NCBI GenBank assembly: GCA_027186245.1
Contig: CP114496.1
Span: forward strand, 1,805,501-1,869,500
Reading direction: 5' to 3'
Origin: Coriaria nepalensis
Lineage: Eukaryota > Streptophyta > Magnoliopsida > Cucurbitales > Coriariaceae
DNA: 64,000 bases
The position numbers and the translations under genes are program-made. Positions 22,685 through 35,589 of this stretch are shown piece after piece. The notes beneath the pieces were generated by a model that searched no databases, had not been told where the DNA came from, and saw only the letters and a program-made list of their open reading frames with translations. How positions within the stretch are numbered: position 1 is the stretch's first letter; every line of letters begins with the position of its first letter.

Positions 22685-24130
22685 CACTCCTCCTTGAATG
22701 TTTTGTGAGTGACTCCCAACTGACATTTGAAGTAATCAAACTTGAACCTAGAGAGAGGCTTGGTAAAGATGTCAGCATTTTAATTTTCAGAATTGCAATA
22801 TTCCAACCTTATTTCTCCATTTTTGATAAGCTTTCTAATCACATGAAACTTGATCAAAATGTGCTTTGTCTTTCCAAGCTGAATAGGATTATCATATATG
22901 ACAATAGCAGATAAGCTAGCATAGTATCTTGTTGTAGGTTCCTCCTGAGTGAATCCCAAATCAACCAACATTTTCCTTATCCAAGTTGCTTTATTTGCAG
23001 CTAAATCAACAGTAATGTACTCTGCTTCAGCTATTGATTGAGCAACAACTTGTTTTTTTTTAGAGCTTCAGCATAACACCCCTGAGCCAAGTGAGAAGCA
23101 GGAGCCACTTGTGCTTTTCATATCATCAATTTATCCGGCCCAATCACTATCTACATAATTATGTAAATTCAATTCTTCCTTCTCATACCAGATTCCATTA
23201 GATGAGGTGCCACTTAGATATCTCAACATTCTCTTGGTATCCGCATTATGCATTTGAGTTGGCTCATGCATGAATTTATAGAGTAACATGCCCACCCTTT
23301 CTGAACCATCAAATTTGGACAACTTTTCACCATTAACTAGGAGAGTGGAAACATGTTTAGAGCATTCCATCTTGAACCTTTTCAAAAGGTCATTAGCATA
23401 CTTAGCTTGAGATATGAAGAACCCATTAGATAGTTGGAGAATCTCCATTCCAAGAAAGTATCTCATGCCTCCAAGATCAATCATCTCAAATTCTATTTTC
23501 ATATCAGATTTGAATTTTTTCACTAAGCTGGACTCACACCCAATCACCAACAAATCATTAACATATAAAGAGACAATTAAAGTTGAGATACCTTGTTTCA
23601 TGATGTAGAAGGTTTGATCACTCTCACTCCTCAGAAAGCCTTTGCTGATGAGGTAGCCATTGAGCCTTGCATACTAAGCTCTTGGAGCTTGTTTCAGTCC
23701 ATATAGTGCTTTGTGAAGTCTATACACTTGATCTTCCTTTCCCATTGTGATGAATCCCTTAGGTTGAGCCATATAGATCTCCCCTCTAGGTAGCCATTAA
23801 AGAATGTCGACTTGACATTAAGTTGATCAATTTTCCACCCTTTTGAAGCTGCAATAGCTATTAGCATTCTGATTGTATCCAATCTAGTAACTGGCGCAAA
23901 GGGTCTCCATAATCAAGTCCATGTTGTTGTGAGTATCCCTTGATAACAAGTCTTGCTTTGTGCCTCTTGGTGGTTCAATCCGGATTGACTACCTTGTAAA
24001 TCTACTTCACCCAAATGCTTTTCTTGCCTTCTAGTTACTTGGTCAGTTTCCAAGTCTCATTCTTGTTGATTTTGGAAATCTCTTCATTCATTACTTGTTC
24101 CTAATTTGGATCACCTTTGGCCTCTTAATA
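22685..24130 (-). pseudogene. Ty1-copia reverse transcriptase-RNase H fragment
   Basis: Minus-strand order: the RT entry block MNEEISKINKNETWKL (about 24,070), KARLVIKGYSQQHGLDY (about 23,920-23,970), IRMLIAIAASKGWKIDQLNV (about 23,815-23,875), a [14 protein letters not shown] block (about 23,685-23,725), the catalytic strand SLYVNDLLVIG (about 23,535-23,570), and DLGGMRYFLGMEI. RNase H follows (YVDSDWAG near 23,131; YYASLSAIVIYDN; ADIFTKPLSRFKF near 22,750), ending in a QLGVTH tail. The active-site YVDD is YVND, which removes one metal-binding Asp. Stops and frameshifts separate the blocks. No integrase or gag is seen upstream, so it is truncated on both sides. Confidence 0.85.
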
Positions 24131-24269
24131 TCATTAATTAGTTGTTCTAGCATAGTTGCATGATCTCCGTTTTAACAAATTAATTGATTTATCATATATT
24201 CAATAACTCAATTATTATTATATGTAGCTACCTTTTCTAGTAACGAAATCAAGATTGTGTTAATTTAAA

Positions 24270-24445
24270 TTCATTTGTGTGTGACTCGTTAGGTTTCACA
24301 TCTTGCCAGGAGGATGGATTCACGATCTTCATGATTTTATGTAATTTATGTTTTTATTCGTGATTTAGATGTAATTCATGTGACCTGTTAGGTTTCACAT
24401 CTTGCTAGTAGGATGGATTCGCGATCTTTGTGATTTTATGTAACG
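24270..24445. repeat. 99-bp direct tandem duplication
   Basis: AGGTTTCACATCTTGC occurs at 24,291 and again at 24,390. Each is followed by AGGATGGATTC, then CGATCTT, then GTGATTTTATGTAA-like sequence. It lies in the probable LTR or upstream region of the 26.6-kb copia element. Confidence 0.75.
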
Positions 24446-26100
24446 AAATTATTATTATTTTATGCATGTTAGGATATGATTCAAATAAAATTTTAAATAT
24501 TACTTCCACCATATTTACTCTATTATTAGCATGCCTACATTTCGTAACAGTGGTATAATATTATAGGTCATACCAGAAAGCATGATTGTTTTATAATTTT
24601 GATGTTTGTTCTTAAATGTTCTTTATTGCCGGAATTTAATAGAGATGAATATTTGGAAAAATCAAATAGAGGCCTCTGTTTGGGACAACCGCTGCTGCCG
24701 CTTGGAGATGTAGATCGGCAAAGACCATTGTTCTCTTCTGCGAACTAGTATAGGGTTGTTGTATAGTAAGTTGGACTCACTGTGCATCGGCACGAAATTC
24801 ATCATATCTAGAGTTCCAATCATTGGATCTTTTTTAAAGTTCTGTGATCAGTAGATAAGACAATTGTGAAGCAAAATACTGAATGGATTGCCGATTAGAT
24901 ACCCAAAGCACTGGCAATGGCCAACACAAGCAACGTCGTCACTATTGCTTGGGAAGTATGAAATAAATGATTATTTGAATCGAGATTTTAAGCATAAAGA
25001 TTCAACAGAATCGTTAGAGAAAATGGTCCTTCTAGAGGGGCAAAATCAAAGTATAGTGTTGAACAAGTAGGTGTAACTCATGCAAAATCCCATTATGCAG
25101 TGGCATGAAATTTGTCATTTATAAGATTTCAATAGTTGGAGCGTTATAAAATTTTCAGAATAGGTAGAGAAGACAATTTCAAAGCAGACCAGCAAATGGA
25201 TCACCGATCAAACACTCAGTTGGCGATGCGTGGTGTACGATGAAAGCTCCCCGCGAGCTGTTGCCCTTGTTGGCGGTGGTGTTGGCGACTTGTTTTCGTA
25301 AAACTCTAATGCGATATGGTTTTTTGTTTTGGATACTTTCCTAAAAGTTAGCAAAAATCTAAACTTTTAATTATTTGATTAAAATTTTATTTGGATTATA
25401 TAATTGTGATTAATTAGTTTGTTTGATGATATTATGGTAAGTGAGATAAGACAAATTGTTTCTATGTATGTCACTAATTTATCAAACATAAAGTTAAATT
25501 AAGTTAAATAATTTATATTGAATTTAATTAAAACTTTTATTTTGGCATGTTTCTAAGGTTTAGAAGTGGATCTAAAATAGTAAACTTTCAAAAAATAATA
25601 ATTATCCTTTTAGAAATTACCTGATTAGAAACTCTTCCAAATATGGAAAGTTGACATTTTTTGCAAGTATCCCTAAAGAGTTTATGATGAAATTTGTGAT
25701 TGTTTGCTTATGCTATAAAATGATTAAAATGAACTAAACAAGATTGGGTTAGATCTAAGGAATTGTTTGAATTCCATGAACATAACATTGTCATACGTCA
25801 AGAGATAAAATAATAATAATGTATGAATAATTAAAATTATTTTAGCATATTTATGTATTAGATGTATGTAATTTAAGGTGTTAAATGTACATGCATCATG
25901 ATATATATATTTATGCTTCGTTAAATATATTATCATATCATATTTAAAGACTATGAAATGGAGCATGATAAATATGTATGTTTGTGATGAGACTGTTTTA
26001 TAATCCTTTCTGATTATATTCAATTAAAATTGGTTGTGAAAGTTGTTTCGTAACTTACCTTCCAAACATTATAATATATGTGATATTTGCATTAAATATA
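24446..26100. repeat. non-coding, probable LTR of the 26.6-kb copia element
   Basis: No gene is seen. Two loosely similar halves about 309 bases apart (around 24,795 and 25,104) share a GAAATT(C/T)(A/G)TCAT block, an AGACAATT block, an AAGCA block and an ATGGAT(T/C)(G/A)CCGAT block. This suggests an old internal duplication. The right half is AT-rich. Confidence 0.4.
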
Positions 26101-26102
26101 GG

Positions 26103-26413
26103 AAGGCCACGGACACGTGGGGAATTATAGTTTTATTATAAGTATGTATGTATATTATTATAGCATGAGATGAGTGATCAGGTAATGCTATCATTCTAGG
26201 TATGGACATACACATATGCACGTACTAATTTAACACTTTCTATTTCACAAGAATGTTTGGATTAAGCTCAACTAGGAAAATATAATTAGCTATGGACACG
26301 TGGAATTATATTTTCTTATAGGTAAGATAAAGGAGCTACATGAGATGTAAATGCAAAAAGACTTGCTACCTTTAATGTTATTGTAATTGGCTACAGACAC
26401 GTAGGAGTTATAA
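26103..26413 (+). repeat. three CACGTG-bearing repeats in copia leader/LTR
   Basis: GGCCACGGACACGTGGGGAA lies at 26,105, CTATGGACACGTGGAAT near 26,290, and CTACAGACACGTAGGAGT near 26,391. The last two are about 101 bases apart, as in the minus-strand copy at 9.8-9.9 kb. Two of the three keep the CACGTG G-box core. They lie 230-540 bases before gag. Confidence 0.7.
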
Positions 26414-26637
26414 TAAAATAGCGGGAGATATTGAAAATTTTGTATGACTTTCCAATTATTTGGTAGCTAATATTATACTCATGTTTGTTTATGTTGCTGT
26501 GTTTGTTTCTATGAGTTCTGTGTTTTGCAATGTTTGATAAACTAAAATTGATACTCGAACAAATAAGTTGGTTGGAACCAATTTTAAAGATTTGTATAGA
26601 AATCCGAGAATAGAGAATCGTTCTTAGATATGAGTAT

Positions 26638-29145
26638 TTGCTTAATGTTCAAAATCATCAAGTTATGCAAGTCTCGCTTGAGGGATCTAATGCTGAAATA
26701 ATTGTTATATGGAATAATTGGCTAGAGCGAGATAGTGAGGTGCAATACATTATTCTTGCATCGATGAAAGATGAGCTCCAAAAGCATAATGAAAAATTCA
26801 ATGCTGTTGAGATTATGAAAAACCTTAAAGCTATGTATGTGCATGATAATCGAATGGATAGTTATGAGTTATCCAAGACATTATTTCAAACAAAGATGAC
26901 CAATGGCACCTCTTTTAGTGAACAAGTGCCTGAGACGATTGCTTCTATGAATGAGCTAGAAAGTCTAGGCATGGAGATAGATACTGAGCTGGTGATTGAC
27001 TTAGTCTTACAATCATTCCCTAATTAATTCACTCCATGTGTATGCAATTGTCGGATGGTTAAAATTGACATGAACTTACAAGAGTTTCATGAGTGCATAC
27101 TAATAGCGGATGAGTTCATTGAGAAAAGTAAAGAGGGGAATTGTTTCCAGAGTGGAGAATCTAGACATTGGAAGAGAAATTGCAAGAAGTTTTTTGCAAG
27201 TCTCAAAAAACATAATGAGGGTGCTTCCTGATTGTTTATGATTGAGGTTAACTTTCTTTGTAATGGTTCTACTTGGGTATTAGATACCAGTTGTGGATCT
27301 TATATTTGTAATAACGTATAGAAACTAAATGTAAACAAATCTTGAAGAAAGGTGAAGTTAACTTACGAGCTAGAAATGGAGCAAAAGTTGATGTTTTAGC
27401 TATAGGCACTTACAGTTTGGCTTTTCCTTTGGGCTTAGTGTTAAATTTGAGATATTAGTATTTTGCATTAACTCTTATCCGAAATAGTTTCTGTTTTCAA
27501 AGTTGATAAAAAAGGCTTTTCCTTTTCCATCAAGAACAATATTTTGAGTTTCCATTTAGTGGATTATTTTAGGGAAGTGGTTCATTAAATAATGATGTTT
27601 ATGTCTTAAATTTAAATGATTAAACTTGCCTCAGTATTGAACATAAAAAAAGAAAGTTTGATGTGAATCAAACGTACCTATGACATTATATTATATGAGA
27701 GGTCATACTAATGAAAATAAAATTCAAAAATTGCATAAAGATGGATATTTAGATCCATTCAATTCAGAAACTATGCCAACTTGTGAATCTTGTTTATTAG
27801 GCAAGATGATTAAATCTCCTTTTAGTTGAATTGAAGAAAGATAATATGAGGTGTTGGGCCTAGTACATACTGATGTATGTGGGTCTATGCAGCCAAATGT
27901 GGTTTTTCTTATTTCATCACATTTACTGATGTTCTCTCTTAATTTAGGTATATTTATCTTATGAAGGATAAATCCAAATCGTTAGAGAAATTCAAGAAAT
28001 ATAAGAGTGAAGTAGAAAAATAATTAGGCAAAAATATTGAAATACTTTGATCAGATCGAGCATGTGAATACTTGAGTTTCGAGTTTCTTAAATACTTAAA
28101 AGAGAATGGTATAATCTCACAATTGACCTCTTCCTAAATTCCACATTTGAATGAAATGTTTGAGAGGAGTTTGGTCATGATAAATTCTACCGATCTATCT
28201 TTATCATTCTAGGGATACACTCTAAAACTTCCACTTACATAAATTAACATGATACCTTTAAAATCTGTTTCTTCGATACCATATGAGATATGGAATGCAT
28301 GATGTTGGTTGCCAAGCATGATGTCTTCTTAGAGATGGAATGCATTTATGAAATGAGTAGTGGGAGCAAGATTGAACTTGTTAAAGTTTAGGATACACAA
28401 AATGACATTCAGATTGAGGATCATAGTACCTCACAACTTACGGCTTATGTACCTCTAAAAGAGGATATTATGATACCTTAGAGTACACAAAAGGTTTATA
28501 GATCTAGTAGAGTATCTAGTGTGCCAGAGTGTTACGGATTTCTAGTAGAAACTCCTAATAATTAGCTGATCATAAATGAAAGTCCCACGACATATTCCGA
28601 GGCTATTAATAGCTGGGATTCCGAGAGATGGCTAAAAGCCATAAACTCTTAGATGAATTCCATATATGCCAACCAAGTATGGGACTTGATGGATGAACCT
28701 GAAGGAATAGTTCCTATAGGATGTAAGTGATTCAAGAAGAAAATTAGAGTAGATAGAATGGTTAAAACCTATAAGGCTAGATTAGTGATAAATGATTGTA
28801 GGCAAAGAGAAGGAATCGATTATAAGGAAACCTTCTCGCTTGTTGCAATGACCAAATCAATTCAAATATTACTTTCCATTGTAGAATACCTCGAGGAAGA
28901 TGTGTATATAATACAACCCGAAAGCTTCACGGACCATAAAAACACAAAGAAGTTATGTAAGCTGCAAAGTCTATATACAGCCTTAAAAAGCATATCGGAG
29001 TTGGAACATTTATTTTGACAAAACGGTCACATCATTTGACTTCATTAAGAATAAAGATAATTCCTATGGGTGCAAGAAAGTTTGTGGGATCTCTGTTGCT
29101 TTCATATTTCTATACATGAATGACATACTACTCATTAGATATGAT
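26638..29145 (+). pseudogene. Ty1-copia gag-pol remnant, plus strand
   Basis: Gag is an open stretch of 129 codons (26,638-27,027, LVLQSFPN end, a UBN2-type gag). After frameshifts come a CCHC-like patch (near 27,150), protease WVLDTSCGSYICN (about 27,275), GAG-pre-integrase (MRGHTNENKIQKLHKDGYLD, about 27,700) and integrase (LVHTDVCGSM near 27,860). An ASP block with SDRACEYLS (28,050) and RT (KTYKARLVINDCRQREGIDY, 28,760-28,825) follow. The copy ends at a decayed YMNDILLI strand (about 29,115), where the family has YVDDILLI. RNase H and the 3' LTR are missing. The break at about 29,145 is where another LTR-like sequence begins. Confidence 0.8.
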
Positions 29146-30990
29146 GTAAGCTTCGTATTAATAATTGGACATTAAAGAGTTAATTAGCTGAATTATTAAT
29201 TGGATTCTTATAGGTCGAATTATTTAAAGGGTTAATTAATATTATAATATCCCCATTTTTCGACTTCCTGTAATTAAATAAAGTTGTAGTTAGAATACTT
29301 TAAGGAAGAAGTTTTCTTAAGTTAGCACCAAAATTTCCGAGCAGATGGTGAAAAAGGGGTTGAGAGATATCCAAAGAGAAATTTGTCTTTAAAGGTGTAG
29401 ACAAATAAAAAATTTTAATATAACGATAATGTTATATTATAATAGCAAAAGGAGAAAACCATAGGTAGTGGGTTCATTAGTTAACCTTCAATACTCTCAT
29501 GCTAACGAATAAGCATAAAGGGATATTAATTTGGCCATCAATAGTAGCCAACCACGTAGTAAGTCTCAAGTAAGAAATTAATAACCCAACTGCTAGTTCA
29601 TACATTATTACGAATTTAGAAGCTTTAGTATCCATAAATTTTATCTCCTTCCCCTAGTCCATGCGAAATTTCGAACCGAACTTAAAAATTTCTCTCCATC
29701 CTTCATAGTCAAGAATTAGTGAAGGAGAAAACAAAAATTCTACAATGTATAGAACACGACTTTAAGCAGTTCGTCCGAAATATAGTATACTAGCCAAGAA
29801 CAATTACTTGATCCGAAAGTGCTTTTGACATGGGTCGACGGCTAGACTACTCGACACCTCTAGTAGGCAAACTACCCAATCGGTCGAGGGGTTTAATAGG
29901 GGTCGACAATACTGTAGCATAAACCGAATTTTTGACTCCTTAAGTAAATTATGTATTTTTAAGTAGTTAAGAATCAAGTTCTTACTAAGATAAAAACACA
30001 TGTATGGCTAGGTTAGTAGTTGGCCTGAGTAAGAAGGATTGCAGTAGGCTCTTACCAAGATAGGGCATCCAACAGGTAAGTAAAGTCTCACCTGTAATAC
30101 AAGTCTTTTCATTATTTATTCAGCTTGAGATTTATGATATTATTATGAATACAACATAGCATGTTGAACATTGATTTGGTTACATGGTGCTATGTTCTTA
30201 TAAACCATGTTAGAACTGAGTTTATATTAGTTGAATATATCCATCTTCCAAAAGTATAGAATGCAATTTCAGTTCTTACACAAAAGTAGTATACAGGAAT
30301 GTTAGCCTTTTCCTGATGAGTATGATGCCTGATATTACATAAACATAATATTATAGTAAGGCATTGTCTGATCAATGAGGACTGAGTAGAGTCGCTGACC
30401 TTAGGGACTTACATATGGGTGAGTCAAGCGTGATCAATCTGGTGTGGAGTATATATGAGCACCCATGGGGAGATAGGAAAGTAAGGATATAAAATTTTGA
30501 AAATGCGTCTTTTAATGCATTTTGAGAAGTTTCAAAAGTAAGACTTTGTTTTGATAACAAATTTGTAAGGATTATCAAAAAATTATATAGATAATCTTAT
30601 GTTTTATGTTTATTCCCTTATCGAGATTTATTGAAACAAGTTTTTAAAAAAATTTCAAATTTTTCCATATTTTCCCTAAGAGGTTTCCGAGTAGTAGATA
30701 ATGCCCCTACTGGTTATATTTAAGTTAATAATAAAAGGAATAACCTCAGTTTGCAAATGTATTTCAAGAAGTAATATAGCCAGTAGAAAATAGTCGTTAC
30801 AAATATCCATAGGTTATTTACCCATGGTATTGCCGACCACAATATATGGGCTTGACCCTTTATTTCCTTAATAGATTTAAGGAAACATAATTTGATTAGG
30901 AAACCTTAGGCCAAATGAAACATTATGAATATGCTATTATGGTGGCCAAAAATCACATGATACCTTACTCCTCTACACCAAAATTAAGAG
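29146..30990. repeat. LTR-like non-coding sequence, perhaps a gypsy solo LTR
   Basis: It starts TGTAAGCTTCGTATT at the break in the copia element and resembles in opening and composition the gypsy LTR at 49,177 (TGTAGACTTCCTGAATT). It includes a TCGA cluster at 29,834-29,910, as that LTR does at 49,750. No coding sequence is seen. The family and right edge are inferences. Confidence 0.4.
29830..29910. repeat. TCGA-rich cluster
   Basis: GTCGAC at 29,834, CTCGACACC near 29,849, GTCGAG at 29,883 and GTCGAC at 29,902, separated by AT-rich spacers. It resembles the 34-bp satellite in words but has no regular period. Confidence 0.45.
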
Positions 30991-31971
30991 AGAGAAAAGA
31001 GAGGAATTTTCTCATCATTTTTCTTGAACCTTTTAATTCATGAGTTGAATCTGAATGTAGAAAATTAACTAAGCGAACAAATCGTGTGGATTGTGATAAG
31101 AGGACAAATACGTAAGTGTCTTGAATCTTCTCTTCAATTCAGATTGCTAAAGAAATTATAGTTGTTTGGTCATCAAGTTAAAATAGTCTTTTAACTTAAA
31201 TTTGAAATTTAAATTCATGAGATTTATTATGCTTTTCTATAACGAGGTTATATATGCGATATATGAATGTTCAATGATTGTTCTTCCATATAAAATTATG
31301 CATATTTAGGATAAGATATGAAAGTTTATTAGTATTACTTTTGCTCTTTTATATGTATGAATTCATAACATATATAATAGTTACCGTGCAAGAGTTTTAG
31401 TGATCACATGACTTTCTTAATTGTGATATTTTTATACCTAAAGCTAATTATTTTTGTAACCTTGAAGGGTTCTTCAACTCAACCATTTCAATGTCAAATA
31501 TGAGCGTTCCCAGGCTGGAGCCTTCACCATTTGCAAGACGTGTTGGATTGAATACAGTGTTAAATAATCTTTGCCTGTCAAAAAACTATAAGAAATGTGT
31601 GAGAATAATATTTTTCAAATCACCTGTAACTTTTAGAGCTATTACAACTCTCTTACTTTATTGTGCATTTCATGCGTAGGAGATATATTAGTGAATGATC
31701 GTGCATTTCAAATGTCACTTGCCATGGTTTATTGGCACTAACTTAATTAACCATTTTATTGAGTTACCATACTGTGTTGTTACAATATTCTCTCTGATTA
31801 ATGTCTAGGAAATCATGAGATATAGAAATGATATAAGCCCCGTTTATCAGAACGTTGAAATATGTAGCAATCATACTTATTAAGAGAACAAATACTTGCA
31901 TAAAAAGAATTAAATCTGAAAAATGTAGGGTAATGGAATATCCCAAGAGAAAGAGTTGAATATTATTCTAT

Positions 31972-32011
31972 CAAATAATTAAATAATTAAATAATTAAAT
32001 AATTAAATAAT
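31972..32011. repeat. (AATTAAAT)n microsatellite, about 5 units
   Basis: A perfect 8-bp period, AATTAAAT, over about 40 bases. Confidence 0.9.
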
Positions 32012-32119
32012 TGATGTTTGTTTTGAAACGTGCTCTCTTTCTAGATAGAGCTTAAATAAGTTTATATCCATAACAAAAGATACATACATGTCATATTAAT
32101 GAGGTTATACTCAATAGGC

Positions 32120-32930
32120 AGAAATATTATGTGGACAATTTTTTTTTTTTTAGTGAATATTTACTTAGGTATAGTAATGAGGTTATACTAAAGAATTTAT
32201 TTAATATATTTTATTTATTGGTGTTGTTATAACTATATTTGCTTACGTATCATGCAAAAGACTAAGACTTTAAACTATGCTCTTGAAAATTATGATGAAA
32301 TATAATGGTTGAGATTTAAGTAACTTAAAGTCAAAATATAAACTATTCATAGGTATAAGATTATTTTAAAAAATAATATTAATAGTCTATTATATAGGTT
32401 ATTCCCTTATGTAAAATAGTTGATCTCATAGTCATCGATGTTATGGAATATACCATCTATGTAAAAGATGGATACAATAACTATGTGGACAATCTTTTGT
32501 AGTGGAGATTTGTAATATAATATGTCTCTATTTATATATCATTAAAAAGTTCAAGACTTTATGTTATGCACTTGAAATAATAATTTTGATAGAGATTCTT
32601 GTAGCTCAGCATCTAGAATATAAAATTTTCATAATTATATGATTACAAAAAAAGATATTGATAATCTAATAAGACTATTACGTAGGTTATTTTCTTATGA
32701 AGAATGGTTGACCTTATAAAATTGATGCTAGGGAACATCAGGACAACGTTGTATGTACTTAGTTTGAACTAAGTTTAATGAATTTGGCCACTTAGATAAC
32801 TCTCATGCTAATTATACTAATTATTCATGAAAATTACCTAAGGACTATGATGTTGTGATTCTTATACTTGAAATCACAATGATATCTTTATACATAAAAA
32901 TTTATATTTTGACATTACTCTAAATTAAGG
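32120..32930. repeat. roughly 290-bp tandem repeat, about 2.5 divergent units
   Basis: Anchor words ACT(A/T)AAGACTTTA or (T/A)CAAGACTTTATG occur at 32,261 and 32,551, and a weaker AAGGACTATGATG occurs near 32,841. A TATGC(T/A)CTTGAAA block follows the first two, and a TTATATAGGTTATTCCCTTATG-like or ACGTAGGTTATTTTCTTATG block lies later in each unit. Upstream TATGTGGACAAT blocks occur at 32,129 and 32,482. Units are diverged. Confidence 0.6.
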
Positions 32931-33590
32931 CTAGCCAAGAGTTACAAAAGGTGAACTACGGTATGAAGTGTTATTATGAAGATTGTAAGTATTTAAGATG
33001 GAATTTATTACTCATGTATTAAGTTTAAAAAGTAAGTCCTTTGAAGTATGATTAGTGATATAGTCAAAACTCTATAGAGAAGTATGGTATGAAAATAGTT
33101 TTAGTAAATTTGTGTCTAATTTGCTTAAAGAACATAGTGGTTATATGCTTTGTTTATTATGGTTTAATAATAAACTCATCTCTTACGATGAATTGAGATA
33201 TTGACTCAATGGGGGAATTTAATCGCACAATAACAATCATAACATGTTCTTTTGGAAGATATTGCAATTCTCATATCATGATATGGCTTTTATACTTTAT
33301 TAGAGTCAATTGTTGATTCGAGATTTGAAAGTTAATTATCCATGGGATGATTAGATAAATTTTTCAATTTACAAGCATTTTTAATTTGTTTTAAAATCAA
33401 ATAAAATCATAATTGTTGTGAAATTCTTCTACCGACACGATATAGAACCTAATCGGTCATAGACATGGGAACTTTGAAGAATTGATAATTTATTTAATTT
33501 TAAATTAGTTAGTATTGAACTAAATTAGTAAATTTGAACTAGTATAGAATGCAATTAGTTAAATTAAATTAAATGTTAGATCCATTTATG

Positions 33591-34440
33591 GTCTTAATGA
33601 GATTATTTAGCATATAATAGAATGATTTATATTATTAACTATAATATTATATAGCTGTATTAATACAAATAAGTGTGACATTATATTTATTAAAAATATA
33701 TATAATTTATTTCGACATCTAACAAACTAATTTGATAATTAAATAAATAGCTAGGAAAAGACCTAGTGGTTATATGGGTCTTGTGTTAGCCTACAGGAGA
33801 AAGCCAGACTAGAGCCTACTCCAAAAGCTTAGTTTGGTTGCCTTAAAATGATAAGGTGGATGGCACAAACTAGATTAACTAATCCCTTATTGTGATCACT
33901 TAAGAGAGAGAGAGAGCGAGAGTTGTCCTTCCTCATTCTAACTAAAATTTTCATAGTTCATGATTTGAATATTTGAAACTAGAAAAACCTTAGTGATTCA
34001 AGTTAGTGTAGATACAATTAGAAATTGGATACATGAGCAGCTCAAATTAGCGAAATGAATACATATAGCAAACTCATCCCGAGTGGTTCGAAAGATTAAA
34101 GCCGGATATTATCTATTTTATATGAATATGACTGTAAGTTTTCTACTTTAATGTTCTTCTTTCCTAACCATGTTCTTAATGATTAGTGTACAATAACATA
34201 AGATCTCGATAAATCAAGCCTGTAGATAATTTGATAAATAAATTTGAAATATGTTTCCATTGCGTGATCGTACCTAGACTTACATTATGTAGGTATTTGG
34301 TTAAGACTAATATCACTTGAAATGACCACTTATATAATTTTAATATTAATAATACTAAATACTAATGAAAATTATTTAATAATTATTGTAATTGTGATTC
34401 CGAGATCTATGATAACCATTTAGAGAGCTCTGACTTCATC
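33591..34440. repeat. LTR-like remnant
   Basis: Non-coding. A GAGAGAGAGAGAGCGAGAG tract (about 33,905) sits in a region with LTR-like leader composition. It adjoins a copia LTR piece that reads in the minus direction (34,450-35,520), so the two may be opposite-facing LTR fragments. Confidence 0.35.
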
Positions 34441-34449
34441 CTCCTTAAC

Positions 34450-35520
34450 CATGTAAGGTCCATTTTGGATTCTCTTGGTCAATGGAGCAGCCAATAAGGA
34501 AGGATGTCGAGCATGTTTGATCCACATAGTTCATAAGGGATTGAAAATTGAGTATGCTTTCATATTCAATTTAAGAACCTCCAATAATGAAGAAAAGTAC
34601 AAAAGATTGCATTAATTACCTAAGTGTGCATGACTCTTTTCAACTCATAAACTAAGGCTCAAGGAAAAAGAAAATCTTTCCTCATGCTTATATGCCTCTT
34701 TAGCTTTTAGGGTTTCCTTAATTGAACCTAAACCTTGACCTTGTCGACTTTTAGTCAAAAATTGACTTCATTAAATCAAGTCTCTAATTGGACACTACCC
34801 ATTGTATTGACTGGACATGTGATTGTCTTGGATCCCATCTTATTTAATCAACTGTTAATTCATTGGCACATAATTATTTGGATACTCGAATTAGCTCATT
34901 AATATTAAATGGCTAATCTGTAATTGTGAACCTTCAAGTTGCTTTAATGATTAATTAAATATTACCTATATTATTATCTATATTATTAATTTCTAATTAC
35001 ATTAATGTTACTGTTAAATTATGCTAGTAGAAATACACGACATCTGATTTAATATATAAATAATTTACCAATTTTCCCTTATAATCATATTATTAGCAAA
35101 TTATGATTTTACCCCCTAAAAAGTAAAATGGTCTATTTTCCTTATCCTCAATTGAAACATTTACTAGGCTACTATAAAATTTTAATATGTGTCATCGATT
35201 GGGGTCTACATCATGTTGGTAGGAGGTCTTATATATAATTAGATTTGTTTAACTTTAAAATACATTTTGAAATAAACAATTAATTCAATCATATCAAAAC
35301 TTAAATCTTCAAGAAAAGATTGACTTCTACCAAAATATAAAAGCTACTAAAGTGAGAGAAGTAAGCATCTTTAATAAGAATTTGTCATGGCTAATAACCG
35401 TACAATAAACAATTGTTTTAATAGTTAAATGCAGTAGACAAATCATATGAACTAATAAACCCTTAAAGATGGCCTTTTCTTTGAAGAGGATTTGAACCCA
35501 AATGATTTGTTCCAATATCT
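34450..35520 (-). repeat. copia LTR fragment, minus orientation (same family as 5.1-6.8 kb)
   Basis: It shares CTCAAGGAAAAAGAA (34,660; compare 5,411), ACTATAAAATTTTAATATG, CGATTGGGGTCTACATCAT (35,196) and GATTGACTTCTACCAAA (35,317) with the other two copies. No internal coding region adjoins it, so it may be a solo LTR. Confidence 0.55.
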
Positions 35521-35589
35521 TACTATGACTGTTTAGGCACTACTAAGATTTGAAAGGATATGCTAGCCGCTCATGATGATTTCCCTCAA

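Larger units (their letters stand above)
30991..33590. repeat. AT-rich retrotransposon-derived stretch with tandem structure
   Basis: No coding sequence is recognised. It holds an 8-bp AATTAAAT microsatellite at 31,972-32,011 and a roughly 290-bp tandem repeat at about 32,120-32,930. The composition resembles LTR sequence elsewhere in the window. Confidence 0.4.
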
